This document shows, piece after piece, positions 1 to 12,050 of a stretch of 64,000 nt of DNA. Every line of letters starts with the position of its first letter. The stretch's first letter is position 1. A model generated the notes under the pieces. It saw nothing but the letters and a program-made list of their open reading frames with translations, searched no databases and was not told the origin of the DNA. This DNA comes from Irpex lacteus (lineage: Eukaryota > Basidiomycota > Agaricomycetes > Polyporales > Irpicaceae), in contig MQVO02000057.1 in assembly GCA_001986395.2 (NCBI GenBank), positions 41,900-105,899 of the forward strand, in the 5' to 3' direction. The translations under genes were made by a program, and so were the position numbers.

Positions 1-711
1 AATACACCTGTTCCAAGAACAGACTGCATGAATTCGGAGAATTGTTGGCCTATAGATCCCTTAGCGCGTGTAACAATATTGTCTTTACGGGAGGGGACGA
101 TACCTTTGACGTAGTTTGGAAAGTCGGTGGCGAGGACCGTCTGCATGAGGACTCTGATATTGGTGTATATTCGTCTCTAACACAATACCAGGCTTACCTT
201 GATAATATTCACGTCCGACGTGATGAGATTCCTATCCCACAGGACATAAAACTCGAAGGTTTCGCCAAGCCTCGCCACCTCATCCCACACAAACTCCCCT
301 ACCCAGTATAGCTCATGTTAACAAACAGCGCTGACCATGTGCGACCTAGCACTCACCAAGAAACCCAATCTCAAGCGTTTTGAACATCATGCCGATGACA
401 TCCACGTTCGCAAACCACTTACCATTCCTTTGAACAGGAAGCGAGGCCCCGTGGGCTGCAGCCCTGCGCCGTTCACTCCATTGGCGATGCTTGACTTTGA
501 TAGTCAGCAGGACTGGGATGCTGATGATGGTCAAGATGGCGATGACCCAGCCTGGCAGGTATGCTGCAGAGTTAGAAGTAAGACGGCGTCTGAGAGCGAT
601 CAGGCCCAGGGCAGTGATGGCGGACGGTGCGAAAGCGACGGCGAGCTTCTTCGCTGCGAGCGCGAGAGCCTGAGGGAATGGCCCATGGAAGTGCTGATTT
701 CTTGCGACCAT
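1..711 (-). CDS. Cytochrome P450, CYP63-like, 5' part only (cut by window edge)
   Basis: Haem monooxygenase expected at the ER membrane. Only the N-terminal part is inside the window. Exon 1 (711 to 357, 355 nt) starts [19 protein letters not shown] and has two hydrophobic stretches (AITALGLIALRR and GWVIAILTIISIPVLLTI). Later exons give [32 protein letters not shown] and QSVLGTGVF at the edge. It is a close paralogue of the complete gene at 12051-14771: the first exon has exactly the same length and the same introns follow. No stop or frameshift is visible in the part present. The I-helix and haem loop lie outside the window, so function is inferred from the paralogue. CYP63 members of Phanerochaete oxidise alkanes and aromatic xenobiotics; the substrate here is unknown. 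Confidence 0.85.
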
Positions 712-758
712 AGTAGATGTTTGAGGGGGCAGGGAAATGAGACCCGCTACGTTGCGGG

Positions 759-765
759 TTTATAT
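759..765 (-). promoter_or_regulatory. TATA box of the left P450
   Basis: Read on the minus strand this is GATATAAACCCG, about 50 nt before the ATG at 711. The paralogue at 12051 has GGTATAAACCCG at the same distance, and the flanking CATGATG is also shared, so the promoter was duplicated with the gene. Confidence 0.6.
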
Positions 766-1840
766 CATCATGGCAGTTGTGGAGAAGCTGGCCTTCTGAC
801 CAGGTTGGTACTTTCACATGCGCGCGGGTGCAGTAAGCCCCTCCTCGGAAACACTGTAGGATCTAATTACACGCACACTTGAATGCATCGTAGCCTAATC
901 CATCTTTCTCGCATCTTATCATGACCGGGGTCTTGTCTGTGCTCAAGGTTGGCGTTGTATGTACTACGTATAGCAGATGCATTCCCCCTTTCCTCGATAG
1001 ATTGAGGCTCGCCACTCATCATTGCACCGCAGCTGTGTACGCCTCTAAGGCCGAGCCACGCACAATCAGCCGCATTCATATGACACTCCCATATGTTGGG
1101 ATCATTGTCGTCGATCTAAGTGGATTTTCAATTCAATCGTCAAGATACAGGTGTCCACTCGTGACACCTACAGGAAGCTATGCCTCGGACGATGCAACAT
1201 ACGTCTCGCGTAAGCACTCCCTGAGGCGAAGTGCGTCGGATATGCTGTGTATTGATCTATCTGCTGCGATTAAAGCACTGTGCTAATCAGCGAATTTCCT
1301 AAGATCACAGACGGTACCCGACGAGAAGACACAGAATGTATACAAATCGATAGATCTTGCATGGAGTTATTGGTTTAACTCCCAGTCTTCTGTCGGTGGC
1401 AACGTCAACGGTATCGCATAACATCGTAATTTGGTCATTGAAGGCAGACGTACGCCACTACGTGCGCATCTTTGTGGGCCACATCGCAGCCAAGTCTTCG
1501 CACTTCGGCGATGACGGTTTTTGTGGGAGTATCCGGTCACAATCGACCCCATTGTCCCAACGCAACCGAGCGGGCACCAGAGCTTGAGCAGCATCCTAGC
1601 CTTGCACATGCCACGAGGTTGACGAAGAGGGTAGAATCGTCTACACTTGCTGTATATCTTCTCACACCTACGACTATGAACAGAGTTGATTTAGCAAACG
1701 GTACCATGACGTACACAGGAACGAGACTCGAGAAGAAACTCTCTCGACATCCATCGTCATTGGAAGCATCTATATACCGTAACTTCCAGGCTTCTGTCGG
1801 GCCTAACGTCAGCCGCATCACGAACGACGGGCATGCGTAT

Positions 1841-1918
1841 CGCATATACAGAAGTACGTACAAGTTGCGCATACAGAAGTACGTACAAGTTGCGCATACA
1901 GACGTGCGTACAAGCTGT
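1841..1918. repeat. 25-bp tandem repeat, about three copies
   Basis: The unit GCGCATACAGAAGTACGTAC plus AAGTT is repeated head to tail. The first two copies are almost identical and the third has a few substitutions (GACGTGCG in place of GAAGTACG). No gene covers it with confidence. Confidence 0.8.
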
Positions 1919-2639
1919 GCACTCATCCATCTGGGACAGGGCGAGTAGAGGTTTGGTGGTGACATGGCCCGTGACGGCAGATAAACTGCAACCTCTACCA
2001 ATCAGCGATCATGAGCGACGCAGCCACATTACTTATCTACGCATTGCTCGCGACCAACGAGAATCCTCAAAGTCCACGGCCAAACATACTTATTTTCTAT
2101 TCCTTTCCTGTCCTTGTACAGCATCTACAAAGATACAATCAGCGAATTTCATAGAGACAGAGGGCAACAAATTCGGCGCGAGTTAGTTTCCCCGCTCGAA
2201 TCGATCTCGACTTCGCAGCGGGTACTTATCCCGAGGACCAACGTAAAGGTCCGCGCCAGGACATCACTGCGTATACATATACACAAGCTCTGCCCTCCCC
2301 CGGGAAGACGTACCTGTGCCCCTTGTCCAATATCTGCCGGAACCGGTGAGAGAGGTCGATTTCCTGCGTCGTGGAATATGAAGGTGAGTGCACGTCCACA
2401 TGGCGAGCGAGAGTGCATGGGTGGAAAGACGTACCAGGGACACAGGCCGCCTCGCTATTCGCCGGTCGTATCTTGTCCGCTACCTTGAGTCTTGGCGAGA
2501 CCTGAAAGAGAATAAAAGAGGTCAATGTGCACTATCACGTTTGTACGACAGAACTGAGGGGCGGCGGTGTTTTGGGGAGGCACGAAGCCCATCTTTTCGA
2601 ACGATATAGGTCACCCGCCCTCCATCCCCTATATCAGTG

Positions 2640-2725
2640 TGTCTTTTTTATGTTTCTTTTTGTTTTTGTTTTTTTATACTTCCCACCCACCCCCGTCTTT
2701 TTTTTTGTCTTTTTCCATGTATTTT
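2640..2725. repeat. T-rich polypyrimidine tract
   Basis: Long runs of T interrupted by single G or C, followed by CCCACCCACCCCC and another T run. Low-complexity sequence; no coding interpretation is supported. Confidence 0.75.
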
Positions 2726-3073
2726 ATCGAGTGCCGCCGCCCCATACATGCACATAGAACAGCATAGCCACAACCACACGTCGGCCATCCACAGAATGCC
2801 TCATCTTGCAGCTCTTCGTTCCATTGGGAGCCCTTCTGCCTTCCGCACGATGCTTGAGGACGCCGCTTGATAGCCCACCAACTCCGCACCACACTTCGGG
2901 CGTGTCGACCGTCGTGCAATCACACCCTAGAACCAAACCAAGCCGGGGACGAGACCCCTGGAGGAAACTCAACGAGAGCTGGGGGAGGGGGTATTTATAC
3001 TGGTGCGTCTTCTGGGATCTCGATTCTCTGAGTGGCAGTGGCTGTGGTATTGGCCGTGCTCGCTGGATGGCCC

Positions 3074-3098
3074 AAAGGCCTCAAAGGCCCTAAAGGCC
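3074..3098. repeat. AAAGGCC short tandem repeat
   Basis: Three AAAGGCC heptamers begin at 3074, 3083 and 3092, giving a 9-bp period. AGGCCT within it is self-complementary. Function unknown. Confidence 0.6.
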
Positions 3099-3950
3099 TG
3101 TACGCCACTCTACGGAGATCCGGGCCACCGATGTTGATGTCCGCGAGCGTTGTATGTAGAGGTAGATAGGGGAATATTAAGCGAGTTACAAGAGACGTTG
3201 GAGGATGTATAAGCCATCCTTGAACGTGTTTTGTTACTCGCTTATGTTCGCTTGTGAAGGGCGTTGCGGCGCGGGGTGTCGTAGGAGGGGCGAAAGCCCT
3301 CTGGTACGAAGCTCGGGCCTTGAGTTGTTTTTTGGTGTAAATGGGATGGAGATACCGCTTCAGATTCCCCTGTAGTGATGGGGCAGTGGGATATCTGGGT
3401 GGCCTTGTATTTTGCGGTAGGCATGGTAGTAGAGGGATGCACGCCACTCGACGAGTGTGCATGCGTTGCACAGCTATCAACCTATGGAGCATGCGAAAGG
3501 CTGTGGGTATATGACAGTAGTTCATGGAAGCTAGAATATGACGTCGTTCGATACAGAGGAGACACTTACCTGTGCCATCCAGCACACCGAAACTGGCCAG
3601 CTGGCCTTGTTATGGGCCTTCACCACATTGTCTTCATTCTCCTATCACATCTTTAGATCCTGGGGAAAGATACAGAGGCTAGATCGTACAACACACAAGA
3701 GTGTATGATAGTTTCTGTCGCATCCGAGGAGATTGTCGCGTACGGGTAGTTCATCGTCGAGAACAGAATTCGTAGCCTCAGTATGGGCGCTAGGGGTACA
3801 GTATATGGGCGCTATTGATCAGCGCTCAATGAAGCGCTCGGATCTATTTGCTTGATTTGTTTTCGCTCCTTGAGATTGGCCAACCACGAGCTCGGCTGCA
3901 ACTGAAGTACTCACCAATGCATCCAGTTCAAACTCGCTGGTATCGTCGTA

Positions 3951-4130
3951 CTACGATTGGCTGAGGGAATAAGCAGGTAAACCGACTGCCCCGTATGCTC
4001 TCAATCGTTCCTTGACACCTCCAAACACCTCGTCATCACCGCTGTGACGGTATGCTCTGCCTATTGTAGCAAAGGATATCACCGCAGCGACGACAGGCAG
4101 TGCAAGCGTATCGAACACCTACATGGCAGC
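3951..4130 (-). CDS. Possible terminal exon of an unidentified small protein
   Basis: On the minus strand an acceptor-like TGTAG near 4130 is followed by an open frame reading VFDTLALPVVAAVISFATIG and RAYRHSGDDEVFGGVKERLR, ending with TAG at 3951. A hydrophobic segment followed by a charged tail looks gene-like. I could not connect it with certainty to upstream exons: a short piece ADTAKIKTT and a hydrophobic piece near 4280 are candidates, but the phases do not join cleanly. The family is not recognised. It may be a remnant. Confidence 0.25.
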
Positions 4131-5550
4131 TGTATGTCCATTTGCGACGTCGAAGTATCCTCACCGAGTCGTCTTGATTTTTGCCGTATCAGCTGAAAGG
4201 TTTCCAGCAGGTGGCTGTATGTGCTCGACATATCTGTGCATGGACGCGCAAAATAGCCTTACCAAGCATTACTAAGATGAATGTCATATAGGTTTGAACA
4301 TCTCCGACCTTTGTCGGGCTTGTGTACTACATATATCTGTCCTAGGTTGCTTGAGCCCGAGGGGTTCGTGTGGACGATAGTTCGCCTGCTGCCTAGCACC
4401 TACCCCGCCCCTTCCTCATCCTACCCATCGGGATCGCTCTCAGCACCTCAGAAGTGTACAACTCCTGGAAACCTCGGAACAAGTACGTCATGCTGAAACC
4501 TGAACCTCTGGTTGGCCCTTCAAGACTCGCAGCACACACTTATATCTGGTAGCAGTGGACTATGAGCGGGAATGCCATCCGCATTTGAACCTGGTACACT
4601 CCGCGCTGTGCCCATCTGTCCGTCTCGGAGTCTGAGACATACGTATCATGATCAGCCTGGTCAAGGTAATGTAGCTGATTTTGGTCCTCTCTCAAGTAGA
4701 TATGATGCCCTCCCATACGCCTCACCTCAAGTTCAGTTATCACACGACTCTCAGTCCGTGACATAAGGAATGCACATTGCTTATTTCTGTGCGGACGATA
4801 GTAGTCTTGATACGCAGGTACGCGATCAGACGTTTTGCAACGCACTTGCCAGCCATGTCGCATCGCTGACACGTCGCTGGGCACATGAGCGACGGCGAAA
4901 TCAAGACTGACAAGTATGGCTAGCGATTCGCCGGTTCATACATGGCATACGTACGTATTTATGCATCCTCCACGGCAACTTGGCGAGACTTACTAGGCAT
5001 CTTAACTACTTGGCTTCTGCGTAGATGCACTCGGAAGATAGCGTCGTCACAACTTTGTTTTAATCCTTGAAAGAGCCTATAACCTCCGTGGCCTCGCATT
5101 GAGCAGCTTTTACCGACATGCGCGGCACGATGCGCTTCGTGTGTGGCGGTAGACGCAAAGACAAAGTTCCAACTTTTCCGTATGCAGGTTGAGGATGATG
5201 ATCATGACTGAGGACATCTTCTTGGTTCGCACTGCATCATGCTCAGTCAGCCAATCGCATCGAAGCAGCGATAGGAAGCATTCGGGCGTTCTGTTATCAT
5301 TGACAGGCCCCAGCACTGAATTCTAGCAGCTTTAGCAGACGCTGTGCATCCTCGCCGTTTGTGCGTCGGGGTGGGAATGGAACATAGCCATATTTAGTAA
5401 GAGAACAATCTTGAGTGGGATATATATCCGCTCGACCTCCGAGACGCTTGCGAGGACACCCATGCCACTTTGCACGACCACACGCCCTTAATATCCAAAC
5501 TTTCTGTCTCCCCTCATCCACATCGACACTCACGACGAACGGCGCAGACG

Positions 5551-6657
5551 ATGTCTCCACCTACGCTCAGGCTGGGCAGCATAGCACCGAACTTCCATGC
5601 AGACACGACCGATGGGCCGATAGACTTCCACGACTGGATAGGTAGCTCATGGGTGAGTCGTGTTAGATGACGCGAGGCTTCGTCTTACTGATTCTTCCAT
5701 TACCATTACCCCTTAATATCACTTCCAGGTCATGTTCTTCTCCCACCCAGGAGACTTCACACCCGTTTGCACGACGGAGCTCGCAGACATCTCCCATCGG
5801 TGCGTGCGTCCTGATGCAACAGCACGATAATTGCCCGATTGACTGTTTGGCGCTCTGCAGACAACCTCAGTTCCTCGAGAGGAACGTGAAGGTCATCGGT
5901 ATCTCTGCCGACGCGTTGCAGGAGCATTACGACTGGATCGACGACATTATCGAGATAGGCAATAAGACGGCACCGACATGCGTCGAGTATCCCATCGTGC
6001 GTTCCGATCACTGCGCCCTATGCGACTGACAGTGTCTTGACCTGCCGATGTTGTAGATCGCGGACCCTCGACGTGAAATATCAAAGCTATACCAGATGCT
6101 GGATGAAGGAGACATGTCGAACGTTAGTGCTGATGGCGAAATGTGTCTTGTACGTTCGAAACGGTTGATGACCCTTCGTACCCCATTCTCCTTACTCTTG
6201 TTGTAGATACGGACCGTCTTCCTCATCGACCCTAAGAAAGTCATACGGGCGATGCTGCTATATCCTGCGTCAGTGGGACGGAACTTTGACGAGATCCTAA
6301 GGTGTGTAAACTGTCACCTATGTTACAGAGAGCAGATCCGCTGATTCATTTCGGCTTGATAGGGTATTCGATTGTAAGTAAACAATGCTGTGCGGCTTCT
6401 TCCAAGTATGTTTATCAAGAACATTATCATCCAGCTCTACAACTAGGAGATAAGCAGAAAGTGACGACACCCGTGAACTGGCGAAAGGGCGACGACGTCA
6501 TCATACACCCCTCCGTCTCAGACGAAGAAGCACAAAAGCTCTTTCCAGGATTCACAACTCATAAAGTAAGCTGTCCACCCATCTGGCTTCATATTCACCA
6601 CACCTCTCACACATTCTCCAGCCATACCTTCGTACTACGCCATTACCTGTGCCATAG
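5551..6657 (+). CDS. 1-Cys peroxiredoxin (Prx6/AhpC-TSA family)
   Basis: Thiol peroxidase that reduces hydrogen and organic peroxides. Eight exons: 5551-5652, 5729-5799, 5861-5996, 6057-6149, 6207-6301, 6363-6373, 6435-6565 and 6622-6657, giving 224 residues, the usual size for this subfamily. The N-terminus [15 protein letters not shown] is followed by [13 protein letters not shown], which holds the peroxidatic cysteine. Later conserved pieces are [41 protein letters not shown] and [11 protein letters not shown], the last diagnostic for the 1-Cys group. Exon 6 is only 11 nt (encodes RVFDS with its neighbours). The start is the first ATG in frame with the thioredoxin fold. Location (cytosol or mitochondrion) is not clear; no obvious targeting peptide. 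It lies between the two CYP63-like paralogues but faces its own promoter. Confidence 0.93.
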
Positions 6658-7203
6658 TTCTGTAATCAGGGATTTGAGTTGACTTGGGTTCGCTAGGACT
6701 TTGTCGATGTTGTGTTCTTGTAGATTGTACACTACCCGTTATTTACTGCGCCATATACCTACTCCATGTATCAATCCGTCTTCCATAGCGCGATCCCACT
6801 ATTACTCGAGGAACTCGAGCCTTTTCGTCTTGTACATTGACAGACACACGGCCCGCCATCGAATACTTGGACGTCAGCCGACCGCTCTTCTACATCCTCC
6901 GGTTCAGTTTGCGCTGCGCAATGTCGTAGACCGAATCTTCTAGCGTTGCGGGATGAATGGGGCCTACGTACATTGACTGTCCCTGACGCCAGGAAAAACA
7001 GGCTTTCCGCCATACCCACAGCCCGGCCATAAGGGAAGTTAGGGAACGCCTGTCAAGTCGTGGGATCGTCGTCGTCCTGGGGCTTCCTTATCTTTGCTTC
7101 TCAATTGCGTCGGGAAACACACAATGAAAACTCAGAAATCGTAGCGTCCAGGAACAAGTGCCTGAAGCAGATCCCTTGTACCCTTCCTCCCCCTCTTCTT
7201 GAT
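6658..7203. other. Convergent 3' intergenic region
   Basis: Lies between the stop of the peroxiredoxin (plus) and the stop of the lysine-rich gene (minus). No coding, RNA or repeat signal was seen beyond presumed 3' untranslated regions. Confidence 0.5.
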
Positions 7204-8165
7204 TTACTCCACGGCCACGGCGTTCCTCTTCTTCATCTCTCGGTACGCCTTGATCGCCCTCTCCCGTTCTTCCTCCATCATAGCCTTCTGAGCCATTGAG
7301 AGAGCGCCTTCCTTCAAGCTCTTCGTGCCTGAGCCCGGCGTTCCTGCCGTTCGTGGCTTTGCGCCGCGCGGGAGCTTCTTCAGTTCTGGAGGAGCCTGGA
7401 CGATGTCGTTTAGGCGGCGTGGGGCAGAGGTAGAATAGGATGTGAATTCTGTCGCGCGGTTTAGTTTGGGGGTGGTGGTGACCTTTTGTGGTGAGGTGGG
7501 TGAGGGGTCGTCGCTTGTGGGCCGAGGAGGCTTGGGTTTGGAGGAGGTCTGAGAATGCTTGGGTGGGTCGTCTTCGTCATCTTCATATGCATCTGCATCG
7601 TCGTCTAATTTGTGCTTGGCCTTCTTATTAGCAGCCTTGCGCGCAGCCCTTTCTTGTTCTTCCTCTTTTCGAGCTTTGCGAGTTACTGCCGCGGAAGTTT
7701 GCATCGCGTCGCGCACGAGCGGTCGCAAAGAGTCCTCCACCCGTCTACACCTCGGTTAATCAAAAGTTTAAAGCATATAATACGAGGTCACATGCCGATT
7801 AAAATGAGCCAATGACTCTCCAGGCTGTATTCTCATATCGACCTTCTTCGCACTACCTTTTCGCTGCCCATCATCCTCGGACGAGACTTTTCGCCGTTTT
7901 TTCTTCCCACCAAGATCCTCGGCTCCATTCTCCCCCAACTTCCTTTTCTTCCTATACTCTTCCTGTACTCTCCAAGCATTCAGCACTCTAGCCGCGCCCT
8001 TCGGGATAGCCTCATTGCTGAGAGCAGATTTTGCGGGTGCGTTATCATGGCCTCTGCATTCCAGAACATCAGAATGGGATGGATGTCAGTTGAGGAGAAT
8101 AGCGTAACTTACGCTTGAGATCGTTGTTGTTCGCGCGCAGAGTGTTTGGCTCGTTTGTGAGGCAT
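7204..8165 (-). CDS. Conserved lysine-rich, nucleolar-type protein (function unknown)
   Basis: Three exons: 8165-8113, 8053-7796 and 7744-7204, giving 283 residues. It starts MPHKRAKHSAREQQRSQ, has clusters of K and R (GGKKKRRK) that look like nuclear or nucleolar localisation signals, then the segment MRIQPGESLAHFNRRVEDSL, an acidic run DDDADAYEDDEDD, and a C-terminal coiled-coil-like helix EEERERAIKAYREMKKR. The second intron uses a GC donor (GCATGT) with a normal AG acceptor; this is the join that restores HFNRRVEDSL. The composition recalls CCDC137-type ribosome-biogenesis proteins, but that assignment is weak. It is divergently placed from the GH76-like gene, with 0.9 kb between the two starts. 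Confidence 0.75.
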
Positions 8166-9056
8166 GTTTATGTACAGTGGTGATCGTCGGAAAGAAGGCA
8201 GGATGAAATATCTGCTTTGATGGCGGGCACTGATCGGAAGGTTTGATGCGCTCTTTTCCATTTTCAGACATCGCTATTGAAGCTCCGCGTCAACGGTCGG
8301 AGGGCGAGCCTGAGGTTGGGTCAGTTTTTGGCCTCGTACCTCCATGTCCTGGTCATGCTCTTGCGCATGTCAAACGCAAGCACTCAGAGACAAAACTTCA
8401 GTTCTGCTTTACGCACACGCCATTGTATACGCACCGTCTGGTGTCACTGATTTTGAACAACGGTGACACTGGCATGTCCAGCTGTTTTCAGCTTGAAGAG
8501 CCCGTCCTGCTCATCTTCAGCATGGTAAGTCATTGTCCGATAATTTTCGTTGCGTACTTATCTAACCTAAGCCTCAAACAGTTTAATATGGTCGATGTAC
8601 TTGATGAGACGAGCAATATCCTGCCTGACGTCTCATTGATCTGTACCGAAACTCGTCATGTTATGCCTTTGGAAGACAGGTCCATACTACTCGAATTTAT
8701 ATTAACAGCTATTGAGAAACATAGATACACGCATTAAAGGGGCTATAGTTAGAGCTCGTATACTAATTACCGGTCAACACCGGCTACCTCGATCGTGTTC
8801 ACAGATGAGTAGCTTGGTCCCTATATGTATCAGAACAGCATTGACAGTTCTCCGTTCTAGGCATGCATATTACCGCTACGACAGCTCAGCTGCTAACTTT
8901 GAAATACCCACACAGGAGACCGTCATCTTGTTGGCATGATCATCTTGATCTTGAAGGCTGTATGGCGAGTAAGGCGCTATATAGCCTAACCCACCTTCGC
9001 TCTCACCCTCCTTTCTCCCCCTTCACTTTGTTACCACTTTCTACGCGAATCTGACG
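8166..9056. other. Intergenic region between divergent genes
   Basis: Holds the upstream regions of the lysine-rich gene (minus) and the GH76-like gene (plus). Open frames around 8243-8740 show no domain. A TATATA lies at 8978-8983. Confidence 0.5.
8978..8983 (+). promoter_or_regulatory. TATA box of the GH76-like gene
   Basis: GCGCTATATAGCC, about 75 nt before the ATG at 9057, followed by a pyrimidine-rich leader. Confidence 0.5.
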
Positions 9057-11601
9057 ATGCTGTGGCCATCAAGGATGCTCGTTGGAGCTGTGCTCCCTAT
9101 ATTCTCCTTCGTTACTGCGCAGAACTTTCAAGTACCAACTTCATGGCGGGTAAGTCTATCCCGACGACTGGAAATAACTTGAGATTAAACTACTTTGGCC
9201 TAGAAACCAGCGTCTGGTCTCACTCAACAAGAACGGCTCAACCTCGTTGACGGTTTTCTGGCCACCGTGATGCCAGACCTGAACAGCGACTCAGGACAGT
9301 TCAATCGTATGCGACAAGACCGATATTTGATTATGGAAGATAATACGCTGACTGTCTCTGCTTCCTACAGCTTTGTTCGTACCACAATCTGCGAGCATGC
9401 TCAGTGCGTTTGCGATAGGGGATCGCATCAATGGCTCAACTACCAACAAGAACGCAGTACTCAACAGCTTGAACAAGGTGTTTACAACAAACCCTACGAT
9501 TATCACCTTGTGAGCATCCTTACTATCCAACTCCCTGGCCCGCGCGGCTAAAGTGATTGCAGGCCTGGCTCGGGTTTGAACAGCGACGTCGCGTACGTAA
9601 CATCTACACCGTGCTTATGGTTCTGTTTCATTTAACTGTATGTATAGCGTTTGGGGTCTAGCTGCTATCAATGCTTATAGGGCGTACAAGGACACAAATG
9701 CCCTTCAATTCGCGCGTTCTGCGTGGAAGCAACTGAGTGCAGCTATGGTCACGCCTGAAGATTCCACCGCGCAAAAACATCCACTCAAGACTCCCAACAT
9801 CGCTCCAACGTGTGCAAACGGCCGTAAGCTCATTCATATTACTCTGGTAACAGACTGACGATCCCATGTTGAACTTCTCATCAGACTCGACAGCCGGTGC
9901 GGTGTTCTATGTACGTAGCATCGTCGCAGTACAGTCACAGCTTCTGATCTCACCATTATCTACAGGTGGCAACTAATGCAAGCGACACGAATGTGAATGC
10001 AGAGACTACTGCGTACGTTGTGTTTTCCATTGATGAATAAGGTCCAAATACTCACAACTAAACAGCGGTTTCATGACGTAAGAACCACACCTACAGTTAC
10101 CTTACGACTGTTGGTCTCATTTTTGAAGTCTCTCGGCTCTTCTATACGAGGCAACTTCAGAACCAGACTTCCTGTCCGCTGCCGAAACGTCTGCGGGGTT
10201 TGTCACTGGGGCTTTGAACTCTGGAAACTTTATTATCGACACCATCACGCTGCAAAATTGCACTCCGTCCGTGACCTCCTTGTCCTACAACTCTGGCTAC
10301 GCTATTGCGGGATTGAGTGTTCTTGGATCAACAAATGATACTTACGCGGCGATGTACGTGCTCCATACAGTCTCATAGGCCTCTTTGATGGTTAATGACA
10401 TGGCTTGCTCCTTATCCAGGCGTTCGCAGCTCGTCTCCACAGTGATACCAAATCCCGAATGGACGGATCCGCAGACTGGAGTCATAAACGAAGGTAGGAC
10501 CTGTCCCTTCGAGCGAAACAATTGTCTAATGAAATGACTGCCATCAGGAGCTGGGGATATCACTGCCAACCATTTTACTCTGTCGGTCAAGAGTACGTAC
10601 ACATCGAAGAGGCAAAGTTTGCGTGTGTCATACTTATCTGAGGCTCAGCCATCTATATCCGGGGCCTATACGAGGCATACTCAAGGATACCAGCTGACTC
10701 TCCCGAAGCTGCTCTCATTCGCAGCTATATATTTGTTCAGGTGCGCTTTCATTCTACATCACACCTTATCTCCTTGCGCTCATGCGCCACGCATATTTAG
10801 CATAATGCCCTACAAGAGTTAGCGTCGCAACCAGGAAATAGTCAGTATTCACCGCATTTCATTGGCCCCCCTCCAGCGAACCTTCTGTCTTGGGGACAGT
10901 TAGCTGCAACAGATACCCTCTATGCAGCACTCGGCCTGACTGATGTACCTACCAGGTGAGAGGAATCGTGCCTCAGCCATACTGATCTAATTCCATATGT
11001 TAGTACGGTGACCTCGCTCCTTGGTCCAACTGCCACAGCAGGAAATTCGCCGCCGAATACAAGCCAGAATCCCGGGAGCCCCGCCAGGAAAGCAAGTGGT
11101 ATCTCGCCTGCCGCAATTGCCGGTCTCGTAGTAGGCATCATCTTGCTACTCCTCCTCGTACTTGCCATTTTCTTCGTACGAAGGAGGAGGCGGCAGCGTA
11201 CCACAGGAACGTCAGCCTTGGAAGCAGCGAACCCACAAGGCGCTCCGCGTACAATCGAACCTCAAAATGATGATGAGCCTGTCAATGAGAAGTACACATA
11301 CAGATTCTCCTTGGACGGGGTACAAGACGTTCCAGCAACCCCTCGGATGTCGACGTCTTCCCCGGGTGGCTCGTCATTCAGCTCTGCTCCCCCTGACTAT
11401 GTAACGACGGATTCGCAACCTGAAGACCCATTCGACGATATCTACAGCGATTCAACCAGCTCAGCTGGAGGGACAGTCTCTCGCCGCAGAGTAGATTTGG
11501 CGGGGATACAAGGGGTGGTACAACATATTAACAGGCTGATGACAACGGAGCAGGGCCCGCAAAACCTCCCTGCCGCGCCTCCACCGAGCTACGAAGAGTA
11601 G
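9057..11601 (+). CDS. GH76-like (alpha-1,6-mannanase family) secreted protein with transmembrane tail
   Basis: Fourteen exons (first 9057-9149, last 11004-11601) total 1815 nt, 604 residues. A signal peptide (MLWPSRMLVGAVLPIFSFVT, then AQ) is followed by NFQVPTSWRKPAS, LVDGFLATVMPDLNSDSGQF, VWGLAAINAYRAYKDTNALQ, a long helical-barrel region (LSALLYEATSEPDF, YNSGYAIAGLSVLG) and AIYIRGLYEAYSRIPADSPE, all in GH76 order. The usual family motif with two adjacent aspartates (N-D-D-A-M-W-W) aligns with N-S-D-V-A-V-W, so one catalytic Asp appears replaced. A single membrane helix (IAGLVVGIILLLLLVLAIFF) precedes RRRRR and a Ser-rich cytosolic tail ending APPPSYEE, a PPxY motif. Exon 8 (10066-10077) is 12 nt. 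GH76 enzymes act on cell-wall mannan; activity here is doubtful. Confidence 0.8.
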
Positions 11602-12050
11602 TTCTGTGTCTCACAGACGGACGTTTATTGCACTCAGCGACTCTTCCATACGAGACAGGCGGCGTATGACGTAGCCACACCTCGCGCTGTGATACTTACC
11701 TGTACCGTATCATTTCTTTCACTGGGTTTCCTGGTTGTATCGTTTAGGGACATGTATGCGTGGTGTTATTTATGAATTCAGCTCAATATTATGAAGATGT
11801 ACACCAAGTTTAGACGATTTCTTCCCTACGTATTTGTAGGACAAACAAGACTCGGGCCAAGATTATGTAAGCGTATGTACCAAAGATATCCTCCGACGGG
11901 CCTATGGAACATCAAGTGACTTGTTGCGCATATGCATGCGTATGTACGAGAAGATGAACAGGGCCAATATCACCTAACTGGAACCGTCATGATGGTATAA
12001 ACCCGTAGCATAGCTCGTCTCATCTTCTCGACCTCCTCAAACACCCGACC
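11602..12050. other. Intergenic region with P450 promoter
   Basis: Contains the 3' region of the GH76-like gene and, at its right end, the promoter of the complete P450, including TATAA at 11996-12000. Confidence 0.5.
11996..12002 (+). promoter_or_regulatory. TATA box of the complete P450
   Basis: GATGGTATAAACCCG ends about 50 nt before the ATG at 12051. The same sequence block with few changes precedes the left P450 paralogue. Confidence 0.6.

Larger units (their letters stand above)
712..5550. other. Long region without a confident gene
   Basis: About 4.8 kb between the left P450 promoter and the peroxiredoxin. Short open frames are present on both strands, but none shows a recognisable domain, good splice continuity or a family motif. 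It holds a 25-bp tandem repeat (1841-1918), a T-rich/pyrimidine tract (about 2640-2725), a small AAAGGCC repeat (3074-3098) and one gene-like minus-strand exon (about 3951-4130). It may contain a decayed or lineage-specific gene. Confidence 0.5.

Noticed and set aside
337..882. Plus-strand frame of 181 codons
   Set aside because: It is the antisense of P450 exon 1; the minus frame has the conserved paralogue.
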